Shown piece after piece: positions 1 through 6,187 of a stretch of 10,774 bases of DNA (position 1 is its first letter; every line of letters starts with the position of its first letter). Made by a program: the position numbers and the translations under genes. Below the pieces are notes generated by a model. That model was not told the DNA's origin, ran no database searches, and saw only the letters and a program-made list of their open reading frames with translations. Origin of the DNA: Bog-793 sp050010315 (lineage in GTDB: Bacteria > Actinomycetota > Acidimicrobiia > Acidimicrobiales > Bog-793); contig JBEKLG010000053.1 of the NCBI GenBank assembly GCA_050010315.1, positions 1-10,774 on the forward strand, written 5' to 3'.

Positions 1-60
1 GCGCGTGCCGTCGGCGTCGCCGCCGCCCGCATTGCCGATCTTTTCGCCGAGGCGTCATGA
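1..60 (+). CDS. C-terminal end of an unidentified upstream gene (partial)
   Basis: The window opens in frame 1 with codons reading ARAVGVAAARIADLFAEAS and a TGA at 58-60. The codons have the G/C-rich third positions of the neighbouring real genes. The stop lies 13 bases before the hypC start on the same strand, as expected within an operon. Nineteen residues are too few to identify the protein. Since hypC follows, it may be another hydrogenase-related or maturation gene, but that is inference from position only. Confidence 0.45.
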   Translation, partial: ARAVGVAAARIADLFAEAS

Positions 61-73
61 TCGGTCACCACAG

Positions 74-322
74 ATGTGCGTGAGCCGGCTCCACCGGGTC
101 GTAGCCCTCGCCGACGACCATGCCGTCGAGGCCGAGGACATCGACGGGGCGTCCCACCGCTTGTCGCTTCTCGCCTACGAGGGTGATGCGCCCCGGCCCG
201 GTGACTGGGTCGTCGCCCACAGCGGCTACGCCCTCGGCCCCGCCGACCGGGACGAGGCCGAGGCGGTTCTCGCCGAGTTCCGCGCCGGGATGGCGCAAGA
301 TTCGCAGCACGGTCCGAACTAG
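74..322 (+). CDS. hypC: HypC/HybG/HupF-family hydrogenase maturation chaperone
   Basis: This 82-residue protein belongs to the HypC family. Those chaperones bind HypD, carry the Fe(CN)2CO group and deliver it to the hydrogenase large-subunit precursor in the cytoplasm. It begins MCVSRLHRVV, so Cys2 becomes N-terminal once Met is removed, as the family requires. The conserved PGDWVVAHSGYAL block is at residues 42-54, and His49 corresponds to the essential His51 of E. coli HypC. An acidic and alanine-rich C-terminal helix follows (60-72). Length is normal for the family. The frame stays open upstream to an ATG at 5, but only the ATG at 74 places Cys at position 2. The Shine-Dalgarno is weak, so coupling to the upstream gene (stop at 60) is likely. 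The variant N-terminus (VSRLHRVV rather than LGIPG) resembles HypC of actinobacterial high-affinity hydrogenases, from memory of the family. No hydrogenase subunit is visible here; it would lie upstream. Confidence 0.88.
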   Translation: MCVSRLHRVVALADDHAVEAEDIDGASHRLSLLAYEGDAPRPGDWVVAHSGYALGPADRDEAEAVLAEFRAGMAQDSQHGPN

Positions 323-326
323 GAGG
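321..326 (+). promoter_or_regulatory. Strong ribosome binding site of the EamA transporter gene
   Basis: AGGAGG lies four bases before the ATG at 331 and overlaps the hypC TAG stop (320-322). It fixes the transporter start and indicates coupled translation from hypC. Confidence 0.8.
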
Positions 327-330
327 CGAA

Positions 331-1290
331 ATGGCCATTTCGACGACGACATACGGAAAGACCCGCCTTCCCGGACTCGCCGTCGCCGGGGCGACGGCGA
401 TCATCAGCGGCGTCTCCGTCTTCGTCAACAGCTACGGCGTGAAGAGCTTTTCCTCGGCGGCCGTCTACACGACAGCGAAGAACCTCGTCGCGACGGTCGT
501 CATCGCCCTATTCGTCGCCGTCGCCTGGCTGGCGTCCCGCCGGGCGACCCCCGTCGACCCAGCGGCGAAAGCCCGCGCCGCCGCCGGTGAGCTGCACGGG
601 CTGGCGCGGCTCGCCGGACTCGCCTACGTCGCCGCTATCGGCGGCGGGGCCGCCTTCATCTTCTTCTTCGACGGCCTCGCCCGCACGTCGGCGGTGCCGG
701 CCGTCTTCCTCCACGACACGCTCGTGATCTGGGTCGCCCTCGCCGCCCTCCCGCTCCTCGGCGAGCGCGCCGGACGCTGGAACCTCGTCGCGATCGCGCT
801 CTTGGTCGCCGGCGTGACCGCGGCTTCCGGTGGCGTCGGCCACCTCGAGTTCAACTCCGGCAACGCCCTCGTGCTCGGCGCGACCGTGCTCTGGGCGATT
901 GAGACGGTCATCGCCAAGCGCCTCCTTACCCGTCTCGCGCCGTCGACGCTGGCGCTCGTGCGGATGGGCGGCGGCGGCGTCGTGCTCCTCGGCTACCTCG
1001 GCGCGACGGGTCAGTTCGCCAACCTCGCCAGCCTGGGCTCAGCCGGTCTGCGCTGGGCGTTCCTCACCGGCTGCCTGCTCGGGGGCTACGTCGCGACCTG
1101 GATGACGGCGCTTTCCAGGGCACGGGCGATCGACGTCGCCTCGGTCCTCGTCGCGAGCGCGGCGGTGACGCTTGTCCTCGACGCCATCGTCCACCACGTC
1201 GGCCTTCGTCCCGACGCCGTCGGGTTCGCCCTGCTCGCCCTCGGCGTGCTGGCGGTTGTCCGGGCATGGCCGCGCGTCGCCCGGGCGTGA
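331..1290 (+). CDS. EamA/DMT-superfamily membrane transporter
   Basis: This 319-residue, strongly hydrophobic protein has about ten predicted membrane helices, near residues 14-33, 45-68, 90-112, 120-140, 148-165, 175-192, 205-222, 238-255, 262-285 and 292-310. They form two repeats of five, the usual layout and length of drug/metabolite transporters with two EamA domains. The first repeat ends with the typical LLGERAGRWNLVAIALLVAGV stretch (about 141-161). The ATG is fixed by AGGAGG at 321-326, eight bases after the hypC stop. The end overlaps the next gene. DMT carriers export or import small metabolites, and the substrate cannot be read from sequence. Its place between hypC and a DUF6390-like gene suggests a link to hydrogenase maturation, for instance a small-molecule or cofactor precursor, but this is speculation. 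Confidence 0.85.
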   Translation: MAISTTTYGKTRLPGLAVAGATAIISGVSVFVNSYGVKSFSSAAVYTTAKNLVATVVIALFVAVAWLASRRATPVDPAAKARAAAGELHGLARLAGLAYVAAIGGGAAFIFFFDGLARTSAVPAVFLHDTLVIWVALAALPLLGERAGRWNLVAIALLVAGVTAASGGVGHLEFNSGNALVLGATVLWAIETVIAKRLLTRLAPSTLALVRMGGGGVVLLGYLGATGQFANLASLGSAGLRWAFLTGCLLGGYVATWMTALSRARAIDVASVLVASAAVTLVLDAIVHHVGLRPDAVGFALLALGVLAVVRAWPRVARA

Positions 1291-2060
1291 CGAAAGGGCC
1301 CGCCCTCTTCGCCAGGTACGCCTACCCGCCGAACGCCCTCGGCTACTGCGGGCCCACTGATCACGCGGCCCTGCTCGGCGCGTCGAGCGGCGAAGGCGAC
1401 CTTGGCGAGCTCGCCCACCTCGCCACGCGCTTCGAAGGTGCCTGGCCCTATCTCGAGCTGATCGCCGGTTGCAACGGCATCGCCGATCCGCTCGACGCCC
1501 GCGTCGTCGAGGCCTACTGGGTCGGCAACGCCCTGCTCGACGGCGTTCCCGCCGAGGCGCTCGCCGCCTCGCTCGACCAGCGCTTCGCCCGGCGCGCGGC
1601 GCGCAATTCCCCGGAGATCGTCGCCGCGATCGGCAACGGCGGCGTCGCGCACCACAGCTTCCACGTCTTCGCCGTCTACCCCTGGCTCGGCCTGCTCCGC
1701 TCCGGGATGGAAGGACCGGCCCTCCGGGTCCTCGACCGCTGTCGGATCCGCTGGGGCCGCGTCGAGGCGGTCGGCGACGACACGGTCGCCGTGACGAACC
1801 GCACGCTCACCTTCCATGGCGACCGGCTCGTCCTCGGCGCGGCGCGGCTCGAGGGAGCACGACGCGCCCTCGACGGCGTCGGGATCCTCGCTGACCTGGC
1901 GGTCGGCGACGTCGTCTCGCTGCACTGGGATTGGGTCTGCGAGCGCCTGTCGCCGGCGCGTCTCGCGGCGCTGCGCCGCACGACGGCGCGCAATCTCGCC
2001 GCGGTGAACGCCTCCCCGCGGCCCGGCCCGCTCGTCGCCGCCAACACCTGGGGCGGCTAG
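1266..2060 (+). CDS. DUF6390-like protein with an embedded HypC-like region
   Basis: This soluble protein (264 residues from the ATG at 1266) has no signal peptide or membrane helix. The N-terminal block LFARYAYPPNALGYCGP (residues 14-30) and GVAHHSFHVFAVYPWLGLLR (126-145) are what I recall of DUF6390 proteins found beside actinobacterial hydrogenase genes. The name is from memory, not a search. Residues 159-243 resemble HypC. Cys159 stands six residues before RV-A--DD, the same spacing as Cys2 in the HypC encoded at 74-322. GD-V--H at 214-220 matches HypC GDWVVAH, with His220 at the place of the key HypC His, and a helical tail follows. About 14 extra residues separate the two blocks. A GTG at 1287 overlaps the transporter stop (GTGA) and is an equally likely start, giving 257 residues. 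Neither start has a good Shine-Dalgarno, so coupling is expected. A hydrogenase maturation role is inference. Confidence 0.8.
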   Translation: MAARRPGVTKGPALFARYAYPPNALGYCGPTDHAALLGASSGEGDLGELAHLATRFEGAWPYLELIAGCNGIADPLDARVVEAYWVGNALLDGVPAEALAASLDQRFARRAARNSPEIVAAIGNGGVAHHSFHVFAVYPWLGLLRSGMEGPALRVLDRCRIRWGRVEAVGDDTVAVTNRTLTFHGDRLVLGAARLEGARRALDGVGILADLAVGDVVSLHWDWVCERLSPARLAALRRTTARNLAAVNASPRPGPLVAANTWGG

Positions 2061-2248
2061 ACCGCCGCTTTTCTCTTCGCCTCTCGCCCGCCGGGGGGAG
2101 CCGGCGCCAAGCGACCGGCAGGCGGGATCGCAGCCGGTCCGAGGGCCGCCGTCCGCCGTCGTCGAGGCGAAAAGGGTCGCCGCGGCCGGGGCGGGATCGC
2201 GCCGGGGGTGGACGGGCGCGACCGAGCGCGAGGCGGCACAATGCCCGG
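2061..2248 (+). other. Intergenic region after the hydrogenase-maturation genes
   Basis: This 188-base GC-rich gap has no convincing gene. It ends in a -10-like CACAAT at 2237-2242, six bases before the next start codon. A short inverted repeat, GGCGA/TCGCC (2166-2170 and 2177-2181, six-base loop), lacks a T-run and is too weak to call a terminator. Confidence 0.4.
2237..2242 (+). promoter_or_regulatory. -10 element for a probable leaderless mRNA
   Basis: CACAAT fits the -10 consensus except at its first base. It is followed by exactly six bases and then the GTG at 2249. There is no Shine-Dalgarno in the gap, so transcription probably starts at or next to the start codon. I see no clear -35 hexamer. 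The nrdR gene in this window has the same layout. Confidence 0.45.
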
Positions 2249-2635
2249 GTGCGGCGCCTCGTTGCAACCGTCGGACTCGGCATCGCGCTGGCGATCACGG
2301 CGAGCTTCACGACGGCCTTCTCGACCGGTGCCGAGGTCGTCACCGCGCTCGCCATCGCTGCCTTCGTCGCCGGCATCGCCGCCTCCCGGAGGTCGGCCCC
2401 GAGGCGCGCCCGACGGCCCGGCGAAGCGACGGCGGGCAAGACCCGTGGCGTCGCCGTCTGGGGAGTGGTCGCCGCCGCGGCGCTCGCCTTCGAGCTCGGC
2501 AACTACTTCTGCGCGCCAAGGAGCGCCCACCCGACCGTCAGCTACTTCCTTTCCGCAGTCGCCGGCCAACCGTGGTCCCGCGGCATCGCCTTCGCGGCGT
2601 GGCTCGCCCTCGGGGACTATCTCGTCCGCCGATGA
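2249..2635 (+). CDS. Small four-helix membrane protein, conserved hypothetical
   Basis: This 128-residue protein starts at GTG 2249. Hydrophobic segments lie near residues 4-24, 28-45, 67-87 and 110-124. A basic linker (46-66, rich in Arg) probably faces the cytoplasm. The C-terminal part with ELGNYFCAPRSAHPTVSYF (82-100) and AWLALGDYLVRR (117-128) looks like a conserved family signature, recalled as typical of small actinobacterial membrane proteins next to DUF6186 genes. The function is unknown. The start is chosen because a -10-like hexamer stands six bases upstream and the hydrophobic segment begins at once. The frame is open much further upstream (ATG-like starts from 1931), but that part overlaps the preceding gene in another frame and is low in hydrophobic residues. 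The stop overlaps the next gene's start (ATGA), so the two form a coupled pair. Confidence 0.72.
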   Translation: MRRLVATVGLGIALAITASFTTAFSTGAEVVTALAIAAFVAGIAASRRSAPRRARRPGEATAGKTRGVAVWGVVAAAALAFELGNYFCAPRSAHPTVSYFLSAVAGQPWSRGIAFAAWLALGDYLVRR

Positions 2636-3525
2636 GCGACCGGGCCGTGACGATCGCCGTCTGGATCGCCCTCCTGGCGCTCGTCGCGGCGCTCGAGGTC
2701 GTTGCCACGCTCACGCGCCGGCTGCCAGGGGCGGGCGAGGCGGTCGGCCGTCTGTTCGGCCTTCCCGGCGCCCGCCTCGTCGTCGCCCTGGCGTGGATGT
2801 GGCTCGGCTGGCACGTCTTCGCCCGCTAGAAAGGCGCCGCCGAGCTCAGCGGCGAGCGCCTGTTCGACCTCGACCGCCGGGCGGCCGACGACGGCGGTCT
2901 CGGCGGCGAGCGCCCGGGCGAGGGCGGCGCGCTCGGCGCGGCCCGCGGCAAGCAGCGGCGCGAGCTGCCGTTGCTCCGGGCCGATCAGCGCCATCGTGAA
3001 GAACCAGGCGCCACTGCGGTCGCGCCGCTGGGACACTCCGGTCAGCTTGGCGCCGTGGCGCGTCACCTCCCCCGGCCCGACGCCGGAAAAACAGATCCGT
3101 CGCGACCACGCCGTTTTCCTGAGGTTTCCCTCGTGGACCACGAGGGTCCCGCTGATCCCGCAGGCGGCAAGCGCCCGCCGCCACAGCGCCCCGACCCACG
3201 ACGACGCCCGCACGACGTCGGGGTCGTAGAGCGGATCTGCGACGGGCAGAAACAAATCCAGCCAGACCTGCGCTCCCGGCACGATGAGGACCGCGCCGCC
3301 GCCGGAGGGGCGACGGACGAGGGAAAGCCCCTCGGCGGCACACAGGCCGGCGTCGAAGTCCGCCTCTTGCTGCGCGCTCCCGAGTACGACCGAAGCCGTC
3401 GTCGGATGGACGAGGCAGGCCAGGCGTCGGCCACAGGGATCGGGCGGGACGACGAGCACCTCGGGTGGGCCGCGCCGGCCGACCAGCCGCCAGCCGCCGC
3501 GCCAGGGTGGCGCCGGCTCCGCCAC
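2617..3525 (-). CDS. Lipoate/biotin-protein-ligase-fold protein (LplA-like)
   Basis: This 302-residue frame encodes a BPL/LPL catalytic domain, the fold that attaches or transfers lipoyl, octanoyl or biotinyl groups to lysines of carrier proteins. The motif RRPSGGGAVL (71-80) is the ligand-binding loop. HEGNLRKTAW (131-140) and GAKLTGVSQRR (158-168), with Lys160 as the expected catalytic or ligand-binding lysine, also fit. Substrate class cannot be told from these motifs alone. The start is GTG at 3525, ten bases after the HNH gene stop, with only a weak Shine-Dalgarno. The recognisable domain ends near residue 232. Residues 233-302 are charged, low in complexity and read antisense through the entire DUF6186-like gene. 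A TAG (plus-strand CTA at 2826-2828) in the +1 frame would end the protein at the domain boundary. The last 70 residues may therefore result from a lost stop or an indel. Confidence 0.78.
   Translation of the reverse strand: MAEPAPPWRGGWRLVGRRGPPEVLVVPPDPCGRRLACLVHPTTASVVLGSAQQEADFDAGLCAAEGLSLVRRPSGGGAVLIVPGAQVWLDLFLPVADPLYDPDVVRASSWVGALWRRALAACGISGTLVVHEGNLRKTAWSRRICFSGVGPGEVTRHGAKLTGVSQRRDRSGAWFFTMALIGPEQRQLAPLLAAGRAERAALARALAAETAVVGRPAVEVEQALAAELGGAFLAGEDVPAEPHPRQGDDEAGAGKAEQTADRLARPWQPARERGNDLERRDERQEGDPDGDRHGPVAHRRTR
2632..2829 (+). CDS. DUF6186-like small membrane protein
   Basis: This 65-residue protein has two hydrophobic segments (about residues 5-27 and 44-63) and ends in RLVVALAWMWLGWHVFAR. 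That tryptophan-rich end is what I recall from DUF6186 proteins of actinobacteria; the assignment is from memory. The ATG overlaps the upstream stop (ATGA at 2632-2635), which indicates translational coupling with the four-helix protein. The function is unknown. The whole gene lies opposite the 3' extension of the lipoate-ligase-like gene on the other strand. Because its sequence, coupling and position make sense, I regard this strand as the real coding strand here. Confidence 0.75.
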   Translation: MSDRAVTIAVWIALLALVAALEVVATLTRRLPGAGEAVGRLFGLPGARLVVALAWMWLGWHVFAR

Positions 3526-3535
3526 GCCGTCTTGT

Positions 3536-4051
3536 CTAGCCGGCGGCGCGCTCGGAGAGCGGCGCCACGTAGAGCTCCCACTCGGCGCGCAGTTCGCCGC
3601 CCGAGGCGAGCAACCAGACGCGCGAGCGCGGGGCGTGCGGCGCTCGCCGCAGCGTCAGCCCCGTCTCTTCTAGGAGTCGGTCCTCTTTCAGGGCGTTGCA
3701 GCGGTGACACGCCGCGACGACGTTCTCCCAGATATGCGCCCCGCCGCGGCTGCGCGGCGTGACATGGTCGATGTTCTCGGCCTGACCGCCGCAGTACTGA
3801 CAGCGGTGGCCGTCGCGGGCGAACACGGCGCGGCGGCTGATGGCGATCCGCGCCTGGTGCGGCACCCGCACGTAGTGGGCCAGGCGGACGACCGACGGCT
3901 CGGGGAAGGCGACCCGTTCGGCGTGATAGTACCGACCGGTCGCGTGGACGAGCTCGGCCTTCCCCTCGATCACGAGGACGAGCGCCCGGCGCGACGACAC
4001 GACGCAGATCGGCTCGTACGTCGCGTTGAGCACGAGCGATCTGCCGTTCAT
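3536..4051 (-). CDS. HNH endonuclease family protein
   Basis: This 171-residue protein carries a zinc-ribbon HNH nuclease domain. CQYC (Cys84, Cys87) is followed by IDHVTPRSRGG (94-104; Asp95 and His96), WENVVAACHRCN (108-119; Asn110, Cys115, Cys118, Asn119) and Lys122. The four cysteines would bind the structural zinc, and His96 and Asn110 belong to the catalytic metal finger. The N-terminus MNGRSLVLNATYEP is typical of the widespread stand-alone actinobacterial HNH proteins, whose cellular role is largely unknown. The ATG at 4051 is chosen over a TTG at 4072 because it starts directly at this conserved N-terminus. The gene is followed ten bases later by the LplA-like gene, so the two are probably cotranscribed. 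Nothing around it suggests an intron, intein or restriction system. Confidence 0.88.
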   Translation of the reverse strand: MNGRSLVLNATYEPICVVSSRRALVLVIEGKAELVHATGRYYHAERVAFPEPSVVRLAHYVRVPHQARIAISRRAVFARDGHRCQYCGGQAENIDHVTPRSRGGAHIWENVVAACHRCNALKEDRLLEETGLTLRRAPHAPRSRVWLLASGGELRAEWELYVAPLSERAAG

Positions 4052-4108
4052 CTCGGGCCCGGGGGTGCGCAAGTAGCGTGAATTCCCGCCATCCCCGGCG
4101 AGGCTAGC

Positions 4109-4130
4109 GCGGCACCTGCCGCCGACGGCG
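4109..4130 (-). other. Two overlapping inverted repeats between genes
   Basis: GCGGCA-CC-TGCCGC (4109-4122) is a perfect six-base palindrome. CGCCG-A-CGGCG (4120-4130) is a second one overlapping it. On the - strand they lie directly after the stop codon at 4131-4133, ahead of the HNH gene. They could form alternative stem-loops that weaken read-through, but there is no T-run. The role is uncertain. Confidence 0.3.
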
Positions 4131-4412
4131 TCACTTTCCTTGCAGGGTATGCATCTCGCGGGCCCAGGCGAGGTAGTCGGCGAGGTCCTCGCCGGAAGGG
4201 ATCGCGCCCTTCTCGCCGTAGGCGACTTCCTGGCGGAAAGCGAGCCAGTTCCGGTCCGGTAAGGGCAGGAATGGGCGGTGGCGCCACCAACGTCTCGGCA
4301 CGAGGCCCAGCCCGACTCGCACGGCGGTCGGCACGAGCCACGGCCGACGGACGAGGACCGAGTACGCCGAGAAGACCATCCGCGCCACGGCTTTGCCCGC
4401 GACGCGGTCCAC
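4131..4412 (-). CDS. Short conserved hypothetical protein
   Basis: This gene encodes 93 residues from GTG 4412, or 82 from ATG 4379. Its centre reads VPRRWWRHRPFLPLPDRNWLAFRQEVAYG, with a run of Trp and Arg followed by the PFLPLPD motif. It ends EDLADYLAWAREMHTLQ. I recall similar short actinobacterial proteins with PFLP-PD-x-YLRFR and a C-terminal YL-W-R segment, of unknown function. The N-terminal part is mildly amphipathic and could lie against the membrane. GTG 4412 is preferred because it sits five bases after the upstream DUF3040 stop, with GAGG just before it, although the spacing is short; ATG 4379 has no Shine-Dalgarno. The frame stays open far upstream, through the dinB region, but that part is a shadow of dinB. 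Confidence 0.6.
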   Translation of the reverse strand: MDRVAGKAVARMVFSAYSVLVRRPWLVPTAVRVGLGLVPRRWWRHRPFLPLPDRNWLAFRQEVAYGEKGAIPSGEDLADYLAWAREMHTLQGK

Positions 4413-4417
4413 TTCCC

Positions 4418-4795
4418 TCAGCGCTCGCGGCCGAACCGTGAGCGCAGGCGCCGGCCGATCATCGAGAGCTCGTCGGAAAGCGGCCGACCCCGGGCCGGGC
4501 GGCGTGACGACCCGGTGTCGCCACGCCCGAAGGCCTGGCGCGCGCTGCGCTCGAAGAGCAACGCCGCGACGAGCATGACGAGGAACCCGAAGGTGCCGAT
4601 CAGCGTGGACGAGCGGAACGAGACGAGGAGCACGACGAACCCCATTACGAAGATGACCGTCGCCCAACGCATCGAACGTCCAGCGAGCGAACGTGGCGCC
4701 TTCGGCCGAACCCGGCTCGCGAAGCCGCGGTCGTGGTCGTAGAGCTTCTGTTCCATCTCGCGGAGAATGCGCTGCTCGTCCTCGGAAAGCGGCAC
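4418..4795 (-). CDS. DUF3040 domain membrane protein
   Basis: This 125-residue protein begins VPLSEDEQRILREMEQKLYDHDRGFA, the signature of actinobacterial DUF3040 proteins. It then has two membrane helices (about residues 46-62 and 68-84) and a basic, Arg-rich C-terminal tail (about 85-125) that should be cytoplasmic. The function of the family is unknown. GTG 4795 is chosen because homologues begin with exactly this M/V-PLSEDEQ sequence and GGGGG stands five bases upstream (4801-4805). A longer frame from 4837 adds 14 residues without family resemblance. The gene follows dinB by 62 bases and precedes the short conserved protein by five. DUF3040 genes near DNA-repair or division genes are common in actinobacteria, but no functional link can be read here. 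Confidence 0.85.
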   Translation of the reverse strand: MPLSEDEQRILREMEQKLYDHDRGFASRVRPKAPRSLAGRSMRWATVIFVMGFVVLLVSFRSSTLIGTFGFLVMLVAALLFERSARQAFGRGDTGSSRRPARGRPLSDELSMIGRRLRSRFGRER

Positions 4796-4857
4796 CTTCT
4801 CCCCCTTTTTCACCGACCGCGCCGATCGCGCCAGCACGCCGTCGTCGATCCCTAACG

Positions 4858-6171
4858 CTAATCCGTTGCGCCTCGGTCCCGCGCGCGCTCCCGAGACGAT
4901 CGCCGCTCGGCCGCCGCCACCGAGGTGATGGCGTTCGGCCCGAAGCGGCGGCGGATCTCGTCCGTCGCCAGCTCCACCTCGGCTGCTCCCGCCACCCCGG
5001 GTGCCGGGGCGCCGTCGGCCGGCGCGAACAGGTCAAGCTGGACCGTCTCGTCGGACGCCCGCTCGGCGAGATGCGACACCGACACGCCGAGCAGACGCAC
5101 GCCGCGGGAAGAGTCGATGGTCGCGAGCAGCGACCGGGCGATCCTGTCGATCTCCCCCGCCGAGCCGACCGGACGGTCGAACGAACAGGAGCGCAGAATC
5201 GTCTCGAAGTCGGCAAAACGCACCTTGAGCGAGATCGTGCGCGCCGTAATGCCCCGGGCCCGGCAGCGCGCCGCCACCGAGAAGGCGAGCTCGCGGACCT
5301 CTCTCGACAGCGAAGCGAGGTCATGGTCGTCGACGTCGAAAGTCCGCTCGCGGCCGATCGAGCGGACGACGCGCTCGGTCACCACCCGGCGGTCGTCGCG
5401 CCCCGAGGCGAGGTCGAAAAGCGCCCCGCCGTGCGATGCACCGAAGATCTCGACGAGCCATCGCCGTCCGACGAGCCCGAGGTCGCCGACGGTCGTCACG
5501 CCGATCCGCCGCAGTCGTTCCGCGGTCGCCGGCCCGACCCCCGGGATCGCCCTCACAGGATGGGCGCGGAGGAAATCGAGTTCGGAGGCGGGGGCGACGA
5601 GGACGATCCCGGCTCCCGCGTCGAACCCGCCCCAATGGACGCGGGGCTTCGCCGCCTTGGAGGCGAGCTTGGCGACGAGCTTCGTCCTGCCGACGCCGAT
5701 CGCACAGCTGAGACCGAGCTCTTCTTGGACGCGTTGGCGCAGCCGCGTCGCGATCGTCCAGCTGTCGCCGAAGAGCTGGTGGGCGCCGGACACGTCGAGG
5801 AAGGCCTCGTCGATCGAGATCGGCTCGACGATCGGCGTGACGTCGCGGCAGATCCGCAGGAGGCGCTCGCTCACGCTCTCGTACTCGCCGTGTCGCCCGG
5901 CGACGACGACGAGCCCGGGACAGCGGCGGCGCGCCTCGCCGATCGGCATCGCCGAAGCGACGCCGAACACCCGCGCTTCGTAGGAGGCGGAGGCGACGAC
6001 GGCGCGCCGACCCGCTCCGCCGACGACAACCGGTCGGCCGGCGAGCGAGGGGTCGTCGCGGACCTCGACTGCGGCGAAAAAACAGTCCATGTCGAGATGG
6101 AGCACGTCGGTCGCGTCGACCGTCGGCCCAGGCCGGACCGCCGGGGCGCCGTGGATGCGGGCGTTGTCCAT
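4858..6171 (-). CDS. dinB: DNA polymerase IV (Y-family translesion polymerase)
   Basis: This 437-residue Y-family polymerase inserts nucleotides opposite damaged bases. The palm motif HLDMDCFFAAVE (25-36) supplies Asp27 and the steric-gate Phe32 (E. coli Phe13). SIDEAFLDV (119-127) supplies the catalytic Asp121/Glu122. AIGVGRTKLVAKLASKAAKP (157-176) and the helix-hairpin-helix thumb IPGVGPATAERLRRIGV (209-225) are standard. The little-finger domain runs to about residue 372. QLDLF (378-382) is a textbook sliding-clamp-binding motif, followed by a further 55-residue tail containing TDEIRRRFG. All catalytic residues are present, so it should be active. ATG 6171 is preferred; an in-frame extension to 6234 would overlap the PIG-L gene. 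It starts 16 bases after the PIG-L stop, in the nrdR operon. I see no LexA box directly upstream, so damage control, if any, is not through a local operator. Confidence 0.95.
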   Translation of the reverse strand: MDNARIHGAPAVRPGPTVDATDVLHLDMDCFFAAVEVRDDPSLAGRPVVVGGAGRRAVVASASYEARVFGVASAMPIGEARRRCPGLVVVAGRHGEYESVSERLLRICRDVTPIVEPISIDEAFLDVSGAHQLFGDSWTIATRLRQRVQEELGLSCAIGVGRTKLVAKLASKAAKPRVHWGGFDAGAGIVLVAPASELDFLRAHPVRAIPGVGPATAERLRRIGVTTVGDLGLVGRRWLVEIFGASHGGALFDLASGRDDRRVVTERVVRSIGRERTFDVDDHDLASLSREVRELAFSVAARCRARGITARTISLKVRFADFETILRSCSFDRPVGSAGEIDRIARSLLATIDSSRGVRLLGVSVSHLAERASDETVQLDLFAPADGAPAPGVAGAAEVELATDEIRRRFGPNAITSVAAAERRSSRERARDRGATD

Positions 6172-6187
6172 CTCCGTCCGGCCCTTT

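Noticed and set aside
2166..2181. Inverted repeat GGCGA/TCGCC as a terminator after the hydrogenase genes
   Set aside because: The stem has only five base pairs and no T-run, so it is expected by chance at this GC content.
1086..2267. - strand open frame of 393 codons opposite the DUF6390-like gene
   Set aside because: It is Arg/Gly/Ala-rich and without motifs, while the + strand has conserved blocks and gene coupling.
4061..4085. -10-like CTACTT on the - strand upstream of the HNH gene
   Set aside because: It does not fit TANNNT well, has no -35, and the gene can be read from the upstream operon.
4413..5324. Upstream extension of the short conserved protein through dinB and the DUF3040 gene
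   Set aside because: The added sequence is a shadow of the neighbouring genes in another frame. Only the last 80-93 codons look like a protein.
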